Assembly (NCBI GenBank): GCA_030447945.1
Contig: JAUJNV010000081.1
Coordinates: forward strand, 1 to 9,396
Origin: Fimbriimonas sp.
GTDB taxonomy: Bacteria; Armatimonadota; Fimbriimonadia; Fimbriimonadales; Fimbriimonadaceae
DNA length: 9,396 nucleotides
Direction: 5' to 3'
Shown here: piece after piece, positions 1-7,047 of the stretch
How the letters are laid out: every line of letters starts with the position of its first letter
How positions within the stretch are numbered: the stretch's first letter is position 1
Translations under genes and position numbers: made by a program
The notes under the pieces: model-generated
What the model was told of the DNA's origin: nothing
The model's input: the letters and a program-made list of their open reading frames with translations, nothing else
The model's database searches: none

Positions 1-821
1 GAGCCGAAGCGGAGAATCAGCTTCACGTCCGCTCCACGCCAAGCGTAGATGCTTTGGTCATCATCGCCCACGACGACGACGTTGCGATGCTTGCCGGAGA
101 GCAGGCGGACGAGCTCGTACTGCACGAAGTTGACGTCCTGATACTCGTCCACGAGGACGTGCAGGAAGCGGTCCTGATACTTGTCCCGCACGTCCTCGCG
201 CTGCTCCAGCAGGCGCACCGCGGTGACGAGGATGTCGTCGAAGTCGAGGGCGTTCGCCTTGCGCAGCAGGGCGTTGTACGATTGGTAGACGTCGGCGGCG
301 ATGCGCTCGAAGAAGCCGGTCGCGGTCTGCGCGTACTTGTCGGGCGTGAGCATCTTCTCCTTGGCGCTGGAGATCTCGCTCAGCAGGGCGCGGGGCTGGA
401 GGCTCTTGTCGTCGATGTTCTTGGCCTTCAGCACCTCGCGGATCAGGGAGAGCTGGTCGCCGTCGTCGTAGATCACGAAGTTCCGGTCGAGCCCGATGGC
501 GTGGCCGTCGATGCGCAGGATGCGCGCGCAGAGGGAGTGGAACGTGCCGATCCACATCCCCTTCGCGCCGTCCCCCACGAGCGACTCCACCCGCTCGCGC
601 ATCTCGCGCGCGGCTTTGTTCGTGAAGGTCACCGCGAGGATGCGGTGGATAGAGATCCCCTCGTTCACCAGCCGCGCGATGCGGTAGGTGATGACGCGCG
701 TCTTGCCGGAGCCCGCCCCCGCAAAGATGAGCATCGGCCCCTCGGGATGCAGCACGGCGTCGCGCTGCTCGGGGTTCAGCGCATCGAGATCGATAGCGGA
801 GGCGGAGGGGAGGGCGGACAT
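1..821 (-). CDS. pcrA: PcrA/UvrD-type superfamily 1 DNA helicase, N-terminal part (runs off window)
   Basis: ATP-dependent 3'-5' DNA helicase of the UvrD/Rep/PcrA family, which acts in DNA repair and replication restart. The minus-strand frame from ATG 821 stays open to the window edge (273 residues seen; family members are usually about 700-750). Visible motifs: Q-motif LNPEQRDAV (15-23), Walker A AGAGSGKT (34-41), [13 protein letters not shown] (65-77), [12 protein letters not shown] (92-103), LDFDDI in the 1B region, Walker B DEYQD (225-229) and motif [17 protein letters not shown] (252-265). Domain 2A and the C-terminal motifs lie outside the window. The start fits the usual short lead before the Q-motif, but no Shine-Dalgarno sequence precedes it: the leader is C-rich and made of heptamer repeats. 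The residue after DEYQD is V where PcrA/UvrD usually have T. The family is certain; pcrA versus uvrD is a naming choice. Confidence 0.93.
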   Translation of the reverse strand, partial: MSALPSASAIDLDALNPEQRDAVLHPEGPMLIFAGAGSGKTRVITYRIARLVNEGISIHRILAVTFTNKAAREMRERVESLVGDGAKGMWIGTFHSLCARILRIDGHAIGLDRNFVIYDDGDQLSLIREVLKAKNIDDKSLQPRALLSEISSAKEKMLTPDKYAQTATGFFERIAADVYQSYNALLRKANALDFDDILVTAVRLLEQREDVRDKYQDRFLHVLVDEYQDVNFVQYELVRLLSGKHRNVVVVGDDDQSIYAWRGADVKLILRFG

Positions 822-828
822 GGCGGGT

Positions 829-890
829 GGGTGTTGGGTGTTGGGCGTTGGGCGCTAGAGGAAGCTCCCTAACGCCTAACGCCCAACGCC
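829..890. repeat. inverted pair of heptamer tandem repeats in the leader of the helicase gene
   Basis: On the plus strand four heptamers run in tandem (GGGTGTT, GGGTGTT, GGGCGTT, GGGCGCT; 829-856). After a short gap three heptamers of the complementary kind follow (TAACGCC, TAACGCC, CAACGCC; 870-890). The two blocks face each other: 836-858 pairs with 869-891 over 23 positions with 3 mismatches, around a 10-nt loop. In the minus-strand transcript the hairpin would end about 15 nt before the helicase ATG. No T-run follows on either strand, so it does not look like an ordinary intrinsic terminator. Confidence 0.75.
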
Positions 891-969
891 CTCCCCCATT
901 CTAACTCCCCCACGTCCGACGCCATCCTGCTCTTTTGTCCACCGACGCGGGAGGGCAGCGCCGGGGGTT

Positions 970-1500
970 TTAGAGGGGCACGTCCTTGAACTCGCCCTTG
1001 ATCTCGTAGCGTTCCACCTTCGTGGCGCTCCGGCGACGGCATGCGCGGAACTTGAACGTCCCGCTGATCCTTTGCGCGGACACGCGGTAGGAGGCCGTGC
1101 CCGTTCCCGTTCCCTTTTCGTCGAACTCGGCGGTCTCGCTGTCCCAGGTGAAGAAGGGGGCGTCCTTTTCGGGGGTGGCCTTGTCGGGGGCGGGCGGCGG
1201 CCCCAGCCGCCACGAGGCGGAGCCGCGCCCTTCGGAGGCCAAAAAGCTGTAGTAGAGCCCGCAGGACGATCGGCGCTTGGGGAGCCTCAGGACGGCCGTG
1301 CCGGCGTCGGTTTCGAGCGTGACCTCAATCGTGCCCTTGAGATCCTCGTCCCCCATCTTGTCGCCATCGTAGGCGGACGTCGCTTTCGCCGCAAAAGTCT
1401 TCGTCTCCTTCCCGGCCAGGCTCAGCGAGCCGTCCGGCGTCTGGGAGGCGGCGGAGAGGATGGAGAGGGTCGCGAGCGCGAGAAGGGTGCTGGGGTTCAT
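970..1500 (-). CDS. small exported protein of unknown function (176 aa)
   Basis: Not a family I recognise. From ATG 1500 the product starts with a hydrophobic stretch (residues about 5-18, LLALATLSILSAAS) that looks like a signal peptide, cleaved near residue 19-20. The n-region has no Lys or Arg, which is unusual. The mature part is polar with alternating beta-type segments (for example TIEVTLETDAGTAVLRL and ASYRVSAQRISGTFKF) and two cysteines (SSCGLYY and RACRRR) that could form a disulfide outside the cytoplasm. The frame stays open upstream to an ATG at 1650, but the extra 50 residues are Arg/Pro-rich, would bury the signal peptide, and run through the likely promoter region, so 1500 is preferred. 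No clear Shine-Dalgarno sequence. It lies 148 nt upstream of the helicase gene on the same strand and is divergent from the next gene. Function unknown. Confidence 0.72.
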   Translation of the reverse strand: MNPSTLLALATLSILSAASQTPDGSLSLAGKETKTFAAKATSAYDGDKMGDEDLKGTIEVTLETDAGTAVLRLPKRRSSCGLYYSFLASEGRGSASWRLGPPPAPDKATPEKDAPFFTWDSETAEFDEKGTGTGTASYRVSAQRISGTFKFRACRRRSATKVERYEIKGEFKDVPL

Positions 1501-1606
1501 GGGGGTATCCCGCGTCGGAGACTCGGGTTCGGAAGGGACCGCGGGCCTGCTGCCGTTGCAAAGGGCATTGTACACGCGGTAGCTTGCAGGGGCTCCGAGC
1601 GTTCGA

Positions 1607-1637
1607 GTGACACCCGCGGCTCGGCGAGCGTCATAAT
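1607..1637 (+). promoter_or_regulatory. weak sigma70-like promoter candidate for the 1687-6332 gene run
   Basis: GTGACA (1607-1612) and CATAAT (1632-1637) resemble -35 and -10 boxes but are 19 nt apart, longer than ideal. They lie in the 186-nt gap between divergent genes. Downstream, GGCCCC/GGGGCT (1652-1667) can form a small hairpin and AGGAG (1668-1672) is a possible ribosome binding site 14 nt before ATG 1687, which is also long. For the opposite gene a TACAAT (1572-1567, minus strand) is the only -10-like word I see, without a good -35. Consensus matching only; bacteria of uncertain phylum may use other boxes. Confidence 0.28.
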
Positions 1638-1686
1638 CGGTAGTCCACAATGGCCCCCCGTGGGGCTAGGAGTAAGAATTAGACAG

Positions 1687-3105
1687 ATGAAGCGATGGCT
1701 GCTTAGCTTTGCTCTCGCGGGAGCCGCCGGAATGGCGCTCGCGCAGACGGCGCCTTTCACGATCGTGCGTCCGGCCGACGGATCCAGGGTGCGCGAAAAG
1801 GTGCGCGTTCTCCTGCCCAAGGGGAGTGTGCCTCAGAGCGGATACGTCGGGGTGTTTCTCGGCGGCAAGTTCATCGAGGCGCTCAAGCCCGACCTGCAGG
1901 GGAAGTACCACGTCTACACCCTCGATACCAAGGGGCGCGGCATTCCCGACGGCCCTCTGAAGCTCGAGATGGTGCTGTACGTGGACTTTAACGAGCAGCC
2001 CCGGATCGTGGATCGCTCGTCCATCGACGTTCGGATCGCGAACAAGGCTGTGCCCATCCCTGCGGGGGGCACCCGGCTTCGCTACCGCTGGGTGCCGGGC
2101 ACCGAGCTGGTCTACACCATGCTCCAGAGGGTGGCGGTCTCGACGATCAGCGAGAACCAGAACCAGTTGGGAGGACGCGCGACGGAGTTTCCCGCCGAGT
2201 TCGAGAAGATCCGCCTGTCCTATTCGGTGGAGCAGGCCTACGGCAACGGCGACGGCCTCTTGCGCCTGCAGGCGCTGCCCATCAAGGGCCGCGATTTCGC
2301 CGACCTCACCGTCAGCGGCGAGACCGAGCCGAAGCGATACCGGGACTACGAGATGGCGTCCATCTATATGCGGGTGAAGAGCACCGGCCACGAGGTGTTC
2401 GGCACGATCACGCCCCCTTATGTCCCGCTGGAAGGCACGAGCGGCGAGGCCCAGAGGCTCGACCTCTTCGCGGCGTTCCCCCTGCCGACCCTCCCCACCA
2501 AGGCGGTTCGCGAGGGCTCCTCTTGGCAATCTCGCTTCCAGCAGGGCAAGATCGATCTGGAGAAGCTTTACAACGTCACCTCCGTGGTCAGCACCTTCCC
2601 CGCCCGCGGCGAGGTCGTGTCGACCGAGTGGGAGATGGGACGCCCTTGCGTCAAGATCAAGCACTCCATCGCGGCGGGCACCACCAGCCTTGAAGGCGCC
2701 AAACTCCGCAAGTCCGGAGCGGCCTTCGCCGACAACAAGCTCTCCCTCACGGAGCAGATCTGGTTCGCCTTGGACACGCGCCAAGTGATCAAGATCATCC
2801 GCGACCAGACGGTCGAGATTCGCACGCAGGCCCCCGGCGGCTTCGGCGGAGGCCCGTCCGGCGGATCGGCAGGAGGAGGATCCGGTGCGGCGGCGCCGGC
2901 CGGCGAGGGCGGAGGGCCCGGCGCCGCGGGAACAAGAGGACAGAGGCCACCAGGCAACAAGAGGCCGCCCGGGGGGACTCGGCCGGGGGGCGGTGCCGGG
3001 TCGGGCATCTCTCTCGGCGGGGACCAAGGGGGCCGCAGCGGCGCTCCTGCGCAGAACCAGTTCGTGCGCCTGAGCAGCCAGCAGATATTCATCTTGGATA
3101 AGTAA
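1687..3105 (+). CDS. exported protein with Ig-like N-terminal region and Gly/Pro-rich C-terminal stretch (472 aa)
   Basis: Not assignable to a named family. A clear signal peptide: MKRW, a hydrophobic core, and an ALA/QT cleavage site after residue 19. Residues about 22-117 (starting PFTIVRPADGS) read like an extracellular beta-sandwich domain. A middle region (about 120-375) is rich in beta segments, ending with NKLSLTEQIWFALDTRQVIKIIRDQTVEI. Residues about 382-455 are low complexity, mostly Gly, Pro, Ala, Ser and Arg, and the last 16 residues return to ordinary composition (QFVRLSSQQIFILDK). The mature part has a single cysteine (RPCVKI). It is first in a tight run with tatC 11 nt downstream. 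The signal peptide has no twin-arginine motif, so Sec export is expected. A longer in-frame reading starting near 1072 is rejected because it overlaps the divergent gene and hides the signal peptide. Confidence 0.85.
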   Translation: MKRWLLSFALAGAAGMALAQTAPFTIVRPADGSRVREKVRVLLPKGSVPQSGYVGVFLGGKFIEALKPDLQGKYHVYTLDTKGRGIPDGPLKLEMVLYVDFNEQPRIVDRSSIDVRIANKAVPIPAGGTRLRYRWVPGTELVYTMLQRVAVSTISENQNQLGGRATEFPAEFEKIRLSYSVEQAYGNGDGLLRLQALPIKGRDFADLTVSGETEPKRYRDYEMASIYMRVKSTGHEVFGTITPPYVPLEGTSGEAQRLDLFAAFPLPTLPTKAVREGSSWQSRFQQGKIDLEKLYNVTSVVSTFPARGEVVSTEWEMGRPCVKIKHSIAAGTTSLEGAKLRKSGAAFADNKLSLTEQIWFALDTRQVIKIIRDQTVEIRTQAPGGFGGGPSGGSAGGGSGAAAPAGEGGGPGAAGTRGQRPPGNKRPPGGTRPGGGAGSGISLGGDQGGRSGAPAQNQFVRLSSQQIFILDK

Positions 3106-3116
3106 CCTAGGCCCCT

Positions 3117-4037
3117 GTGGCTGCCCTCCCCAAGCTCTCCAGGCCCGAGCCGAGGCGGAACTCCCCCGAAGATCCGGAGGAGTTCCGCCTTACGCTTTCT
3201 GAGCACCTGGAAGAGCTGCGCGACCGCATCGTCCGCATCGTGGTCTTTCTCGCGACCGGCTGTGTGATCGGCTGGTTCGTCGAGCGGTCCCTGTACGAGC
3301 ACCTCACCCGGATGGTGAACGACAGCATCAAGCCCGTGCTGCCGGCCGGCACGCGCTACGAAGACGTGTTCAGGAACATGCCCGACGCGTTCATGCTCAA
3401 GCTCAAGCTGTCCTTCCAGATCGGCATCGGCCTGTCTTTGCCCCTCATCGTGGGCGAGCTATGGGGCTTCGTCGCGCCGGGGCTGACCCCGGCCGAACGG
3501 CGGCCCGTCCGGCGGATCGTTCCCTTCAGCGCCCTGCTTTTCATAACGGGGGCGACGTTCTGCTGGTTCGTGCTCCCCGCCACCCTGCGCTTCTTCGTGG
3601 AGTTCTTGGGCGAATTCCCCGGGGTCAGCCTCTACCAGGAGGCGGGCATGATGGTGTTCTTCATCATCAAGATGATGATCGCCTTTGGCATCGCGTTTCA
3701 GCTTCCCGTGATTGTGTTCGGCCTGGGAGCGCTGAACCTCCTCAGCGCTGAGACCCTCATCAAGCACTGGCGGCAAGCAGGCGTGGTCATCTTTATCGCC
3801 TCCGCGCTCATTACTCCGAGCGGAGACGCGTTCACGATGTCGGTCATGGCTTTGCCGCTGATCATCCTCTTCATCATCAGCGTCTACCTCGTCAAGTACA
3901 CCCAGAAGCGCCGGAAGACCGACGAGGACGACCCGGAGTACGATTACTCCCCGGCGGAGCCGGAGCTGCGGCTGGATCAGATGGACGACGAGAGCCAAGT
4001 AGGCGATTCGCGGCGGCGAGGGGCCTGCCGTACGTAG
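3117..4037 (+). CDS. tatC: Sec-independent (twin-arginine) protein translocase subunit TatC
   Basis: TatC is the membrane receptor of the Tat pathway; it binds the twin-arginine signal of folded substrates and works with TatA/TatB. The 306-residue product shows the family signatures: cytoplasmic SEHLEELRDR (28-37) before TM1, ELWGFVAPGLTPAERR (from 114), AFGIAFQLPVIVFGL (189-203) and the periplasmic SALITPSGDAF loop (TPSGD 233-237). Six hydrophobic spans are visible. Compared with typical TatC (about 250 residues) it has a 22-residue polar N-terminal lead and a long acidic, charged C-terminal tail after KYTQKRRK. The start is GTG 3117 with a weak AGG 5 nt upstream; no ATG lies in frame before TM1. 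It starts 11 nt after the preceding exported protein and ends 11 nt before the helicase start. No tatA/tatB lies in the window. Confidence 0.96.
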   Translation: MAALPKLSRPEPRRNSPEDPEEFRLTLSEHLEELRDRIVRIVVFLATGCVIGWFVERSLYEHLTRMVNDSIKPVLPAGTRYEDVFRNMPDAFMLKLKLSFQIGIGLSLPLIVGELWGFVAPGLTPAERRPVRRIVPFSALLFITGATFCWFVLPATLRFFVEFLGEFPGVSLYQEAGMMVFFIIKMMIAFGIAFQLPVIVFGLGALNLLSAETLIKHWRQAGVVIFIASALITPSGDAFTMSVMALPLIILFIISVYLVKYTQKRRKTDEDDPEYDYSPAEPELRLDQMDDESQVGDSRRRGACRT

Positions 4038-4187
4038 GAAAGCCCCCTGTGCAGACGGGCGATCATCCCACTTTCGAGCTTTCCCTCGGCACCTTCGCCG
4101 GGCTGGGACGAGCGCCTCGCCGCGCAGGTCGCCCACGTCGAGGAGCTGCCCCCGCGCGACGCGGTCTACGGCGAGCCCCAGCGCCCC

Positions 4188-4790
4188 ATGCACCCCATGC
4201 TCCAGGAGCGCCTACGACAGGCGGGCATCGGGCGGCTGTTCTCGCACCAGGCGCTCGCCTACGACGCGGCGATGGAAGGGCGGGACGTGGCGGTGGTCAC
4301 GGGCACGAACTCCGGAAAGACCCTGCTACAACCTCCCCGCGATCCAGATGAGCCTCACCGAGCCGATGGCACGGTGCCTCTACCTCTTCCCGACCAAAGC
4401 CCTCGCTCAGGACCAGCTCGGCAAGCTGGAGACGCTGATGCCCGCGCCCCGGCGCGCCGCCACCTACGACGGGGACACGCCCAAGCCCCAGCGAAGCTCG
4501 ATCCGCCGCCTCTCGCACCTCAGGGCTTCACGAACCCCGACATGCTGCACGTCGGCATCATGCCGGGGCACGAGAACTGGGCGAAGTTCTTTAAGTCGCT
4601 GCGGCTGATCGTGCTGGACGAGATGCACGCCTACCGGGGCGTGTTCGGCTCGAACGTCGGCAACGTCCTGCGCCGCCTCCTGCGCCTCTGCGAGTGGCAC
4701 CACAGCCGCCCGCAGATCATCGCCTGCAGCGCGACCATCGGCAACCCCGCCGAGCTCTTGGAGCGGTTCACGGGCGCCGGGCGCAGGTGA
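4188..4790 (+). CDS. N-terminal translatable fragment of the broken helicase (200 aa)
   Basis: This open frame is part of the frameshifted helicase, not a separate gene. Codons 4188-4322 (through GTNSGKT) and 4527 to about 4775 (TNPDMLH, DEMH, SATIGNPAELLERF) are genuine helicase sequence. The stretch 4323-4526 between them is out of frame, because the true sequence there (CYNLPAIQ to RRLSHL) is read one frame away. The TGA at 4788-4790 is a frameshift product. The ATG at 4188 is internal to a longer open frame. Given separately only because gene callers will report it. Confidence 0.45.
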   Translation: MHPMLQERLRQAGIGRLFSHQALAYDAAMEGRDVAVVTGTNSGKTLLQPPRDPDEPHRADGTVPLPLPDQSPRSGPARQAGDADARAPARRHLRRGHAQAPAKLDPPPLAPQGFTNPDMLHVGIMPGHENWAKFFKSLRLIVLDEMHAYRGVFGSNVGNVLRRLLRLCEWHHSRPQIIACSATIGNPAELLERFTGAGRR

Positions 4791-5120
4791 TCCAGGAGGA
4801 CGGCAGCGCGCGGGGACGCCGCACCTTCGTGTTCTGGAACCCGCCCGAGCTGGGCGAAGGCGCCGCCTCTCTCCGCCAACGTCGCCACCCAGAGATCCTC
4901 GCAACGCTCACGGAGAGCGGCCTGCGCACCCTCGCCTTTAGCGCGCGCGCGTCTCCACGGAGCTCGTCCTGCGCTACACGCGCAAGCGTGCCCGAAGCGG
5001 GGCAAGGTTCCGCCGGAAAAGATAGAGAGCTACCGCGCGGGCTACACGCCGAAGGAGCGGCGTCAGATCGAAGCCTCGCTCTTCAAGGGCGATCTCCCGG
5101 GCCTCGCGGCGACGAACGCG

Positions 5121-6332
5121 ATGGAGCTGGGGGTGGACGTCGGCGGGCTGGACGCCGTAGTGATGAACGGCTACCCCGGAACGATCTCAAGCTTCTGGCA
5201 GCAGGCCGGCCGCGCGGGACGTGGGAGCCGCGACGGGCTCGCGGTGTTCGTCGCCCACGACGACCCCTGGAGCAGTTCCTCGTGCGCCAACCGCGGATCC
5301 TCTCGACGGGCGCAACGAGAACGTGAGCGCGAACCCTGGCGAACCCCCAGATCCTCGCGGGGCACCTCCTGCGCCGCCCACGAGCGACCCATCAGCCCCA
5401 GCGAGCTATCGATGTTCGGCGAGAGCGCCCTCGACGTCGCCGAAGGGGCTGACCGCAGCGGTGAGCTGCAGTTCCGCGCGGGTCTCTTCTTCTATCCCGC
5501 CATCGAGCCGCCCGCCATGAAGGTGAGCATCCGGGGCGGCGGGAACGACACGGTCACCCTCTTCCTCGACGGGCAGGAGCTCGGCAGCATGGAGCGCCCG
5601 CGCGCGATGACCAGCGCTCACGAGGGCGCGGTGTACCTGCATCGCGGCGCAAGCTTCCTCGTCGCCTCTCTGGATCTCGACGAAGGGCGCGCGGAGGTCA
5701 TGCCGTTCGACGCGCACTACTACACCCAGGCCATCGTACAGTCGGTGATCGACCCGCGCGTCGAGTTTCGCTCCGTCGAGCTGAACGACGCCCAGGGCTC
5801 CCTCACGGGGATCACCGTCACGGACATGGTCGTCGGCTTCCGTAAGAAGTCCCTCGACGGCGACACCGTGCTGGGCGTCGAGCCGCTGGATCTGCCGCCG
5901 ATGACCTACGACACGGTCGCCCTGCGACTCGACCTCCCGGCGCTCCCCGAGGAGGAGATGGCGCTCGGGGTGGCGGGCGTCCACGCGCTGGAGCACGCGC
6001 TGATGGCGGTCGCGCCCCTGCTCGCGGGCTGCGACCGCGCGGACCTCGGCAGCGCCTGGTACTCCGTCTTCCCGGACACGATGCGCCCCGCCGTCTTCGT
6101 CTTCGACAAGACTCCGGGCGGCGTCGGCCTCTCCGAGCGCCTCTTCGACTCCCTCGCCCCCTGGCTCCGCGCCGCCCACGACCTCCTCCAGAGCTGCCCC
6201 TGCGACGCCGGCTGCCCCGCCTGCCTCCTCAGCGCGCGGTGCGAGGCGAACAACGAGGTGCTGGAGAAGGGGCGGGGGATCGAACTGCTGCGGGACCTGA
6301 TCCGGAAGAAGACTTCTTGCGACGAAGCTTAG
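5121..6332 (+). CDS. C-terminal translatable fragment of the broken helicase, DUF1998-like (403 aa)
   Basis: Longest uninterrupted piece of the helicase. Residues 1-49 are helicase motifs V-VI (MELGVDVGGLDAVVMNGYPG, then QQAGRAGRG). Residues 50-83 (5268-5369) are out of frame and unusually Arg/Ser-rich. From residue 84 (5370) the frame is correct to the stop: AAHERPISPSEL, a beta-rich middle (GELQFRAGLFFYP and following), TPGGVGLSERLF, and the five-cysteine cluster SCPCDAGCPAC plus RC ending near 6242, followed by NNEVLEKGRGIELLRDLI. ATG 5121 is an internal Met, not a natural start. On its own this lacks Walker A and B and could not act as a helicase. Confidence 0.6.
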   Translation: MELGVDVGGLDAVVMNGYPGTISSFWQQAGRAGRGSRDGLAVFVAHDDPWSSSSCANRGSSRRAQREREREPWRTPRSSRGTSCAAHERPISPSELSMFGESALDVAEGADRSGELQFRAGLFFYPAIEPPAMKVSIRGGGNDTVTLFLDGQELGSMERPRAMTSAHEGAVYLHRGASFLVASLDLDEGRAEVMPFDAHYYTQAIVQSVIDPRVEFRSVELNDAQGSLTGITVTDMVVGFRKKSLDGDTVLGVEPLDLPPMTYDTVALRLDLPALPEEEMALGVAGVHALEHALMAVAPLLAGCDRADLGSAWYSVFPDTMRPAVFVFDKTPGGVGLSERLFDSLAPWLRAAHDLLQSCPCDAGCPACLLSARCEANNEVLEKGRGIELLRDLIRKKTSCDEA

Positions 6333-6437
6333 CCCCGCGAACGCCCCGTGCTACTATGGCTGTCCCCACCCGGAGAGTCGCCGGCGTAGAAATAAAGGTT
6401 CGCAGGACCGGCGTCTTCCGTATTTTGCTCAGCCCAT

Positions 6438-6668
6438 ATGACCAGCTCCCCTATTACCGACGAGATCCATCGGCAGACGTCCTCCCTGCCCCTGACACAA
6501 CAGCGCCAAGTGCTGGATTTCGTGCGCTCGCTGGCTTCGTCTAAGCCACGCGGGGTGCCTGGCTCTACCTTGCTGGATTTAGCGGGCAGCATCACTCTCG
6601 ACGACCTAACGAGGATGCAGCAGGCCATTGCGGAAGGTTGTGAAGAGGCTTCCTCCGATGGCTGGTAG
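6438..6668 (+). CDS. VapB-like antitoxin (DUF2281-type), 76 aa
   Basis: Small protein directly upstream of and overlapping a PIN-domain toxin. The N-terminal half holds a helix of the type LPLTQQRQVLDFVRSLASSKPRG, matching the 'LPPEQQxEVLDFxxxL' pattern of antitoxins paired with PIN or RelE-type toxins. The C-terminal half, STLLDLAGSITLDDLTRMQQAIAEGCE, ends with an acidic tail and GW, and likely wraps the toxin. ATG 6438 has no clear Shine-Dalgarno sequence. The stop overlaps the toxin gene start by 11 nt. Such antitoxins usually repress their own promoter, which would lie in 6333-6437, but I see no clear operator there. GC here is lower than in the helicase upstream. Confidence 0.75.
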   Translation: MTSSPITDEIHRQTSSLPLTQQRQVLDFVRSLASSKPRGVPGSTLLDLAGSITLDDLTRMQQAIAEGCEEASSDGW

Positions 6669-7047
6669 CTTCCTGCCGGACACCAACATCGTGATCGCCC
6701 TCTTCGCCCAGGAGCCTTCGGCACTAACCCAGTTCGGGAACGCGGAAGAGGTGTTTCTGTCGAGCGTTGTGCTCGGTGAGCTCTACTATGGAGCCCGCAA
6801 GTCGGGAAGGGTATCTGAGAACCTGGCTCGGATAGATGAACTGGCGGCACGTGTCCCCGTCCTGACCTGCGACTCCGACACAGCCCAGGTGTATGGGCAG
6901 GTGAAGAGCACGCTTTTCGCTAAGGGTAAACCTATCCCTGAGAACGACCTATGGATTGCCGCGACCGCACTCCAACACGGGCTAACGGTGGTAACACGAG
7001 ACGCCCATTTCGCCGAGATCGAGGGGTTGCCTCTCGCCCTTTGGTAA
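6658..7047 (+). CDS. VapC-like PIN-domain ribonuclease toxin, 129 aa
   Basis: PIN-domain endoribonuclease, the toxin of a type II toxin-antitoxin pair; VapC proteins cleave tRNA or rRNA using Mg2+ or Mn2+. The acidic active-site set is complete: D8 in LPDTNIVIALF, E41 in SSVVLGELYYGARKS, D97 in IPENDLWIAATA and D115 in VVTRDAHF. Length is typical. ATG 6658 overlaps the antitoxin end by 11 nt, implying translational coupling, with AGAGG about 9 nt upstream. An alternative TTG at 6628 would add ten residues before the conserved N-terminal strand and is less likely. Downstream, 7048-7176 holds no gene; AGCTCC/GGAGCT (7097-7111) forms a small stem without a T-run. Confidence 0.93.
   Translation: MAGSFLPDTNIVIALFAQEPSALTQFGNAEEVFLSSVVLGELYYGARKSGRVSENLARIDELAARVPVLTCDSDTAQVYGQVKSTLFAKGKPIPENDLWIAATALQHGLTVVTRDAHFAEIEGLPLALW

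Larger units (their letters stand above)
4049..6332 (+). pseudogene. MrfA/YprA-type DEAD/DEAH helicase with DUF1998-like C-terminus, multiply frameshifted
   Basis: Superfamily 2 helicase related to Bacillus MrfA (YprA), implicated in mitomycin-damage repair. AGGA at 4036-4039 sits 9 nt before GTG 4049. Motifs in order, in changing frames: WDERLAAQVAHVEELPPRD (from 4104), Walker A GTNSGKT (4302-4322), CYNLP, LFPTKALAQDQ, NPDMLH, DEMH (4617-4628), SATIGNP (from 4728), TFVFWNPPE, NAMELGVDVGGLD, QQAGRAGR (5199-5222), and a C-terminal C-x-C-x3-C-x2-C-x5-C cluster (6195-6242), probably zinc-binding. Frame changes fall near 4101, 4323, 4525, 4778, 4865, 4891, 4943, 4996, 5266, 5303, 5341 and 5370; each is explained by a 1-2 nt indel. 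From 5372 to the stop the frame is intact. Repaired length would be about 760 residues, normal for the family. As written no functional protein can be made; sequencing error and recent decay are both possible. Confidence 0.85.

Noticed and set aside
54..872. Long plus-strand open frame opposite the helicase
   Set aside because: It is antisense to a gene with all PcrA/UvrD motifs; composition is typical of a GC-rich shadow frame.
889..927. Short leader-peptide frame on the minus strand (begins MASDVGELEWGR) running into the heptamer hairpin
   Set aside because: No proper ribosome binding site and no run of regulatory codons; most likely chance.
1501..1650. N-terminal extension of the minus-strand gene to ATG 1650
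   Set aside because: The extra residues are Arg/Pro-rich, run through the shared promoter region and bury the hydrophobic start.
1072..1686. In-frame upstream extension of the 472-residue exported protein
   Set aside because: It overlaps the divergent gene 970-1500, is Gly/Arg-rich noise, and would place a clear signal peptide in the middle of the protein.
1666..3027. 453-codon minus-strand open frame
   Set aside because: It is antisense to the exported protein with signal peptide; it shows no motifs and an Arg/Leu/Ala-rich shadow composition.
3459..4193. Minus-strand open frame opposite tatC
   Set aside because: His/Asp/Glu-rich antisense of transmembrane codons; tatC is unambiguous.
5406..6179. 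Minus-strand open frame opposite the helicase C-terminus
   Set aside because: Antisense of clearly conserved helicase sequence; no motifs.
6340..6437. tRNA or small RNA suggested by GGTTCGCAGG near 6399
   Set aside because: No cloverleaf arms can be built around it.
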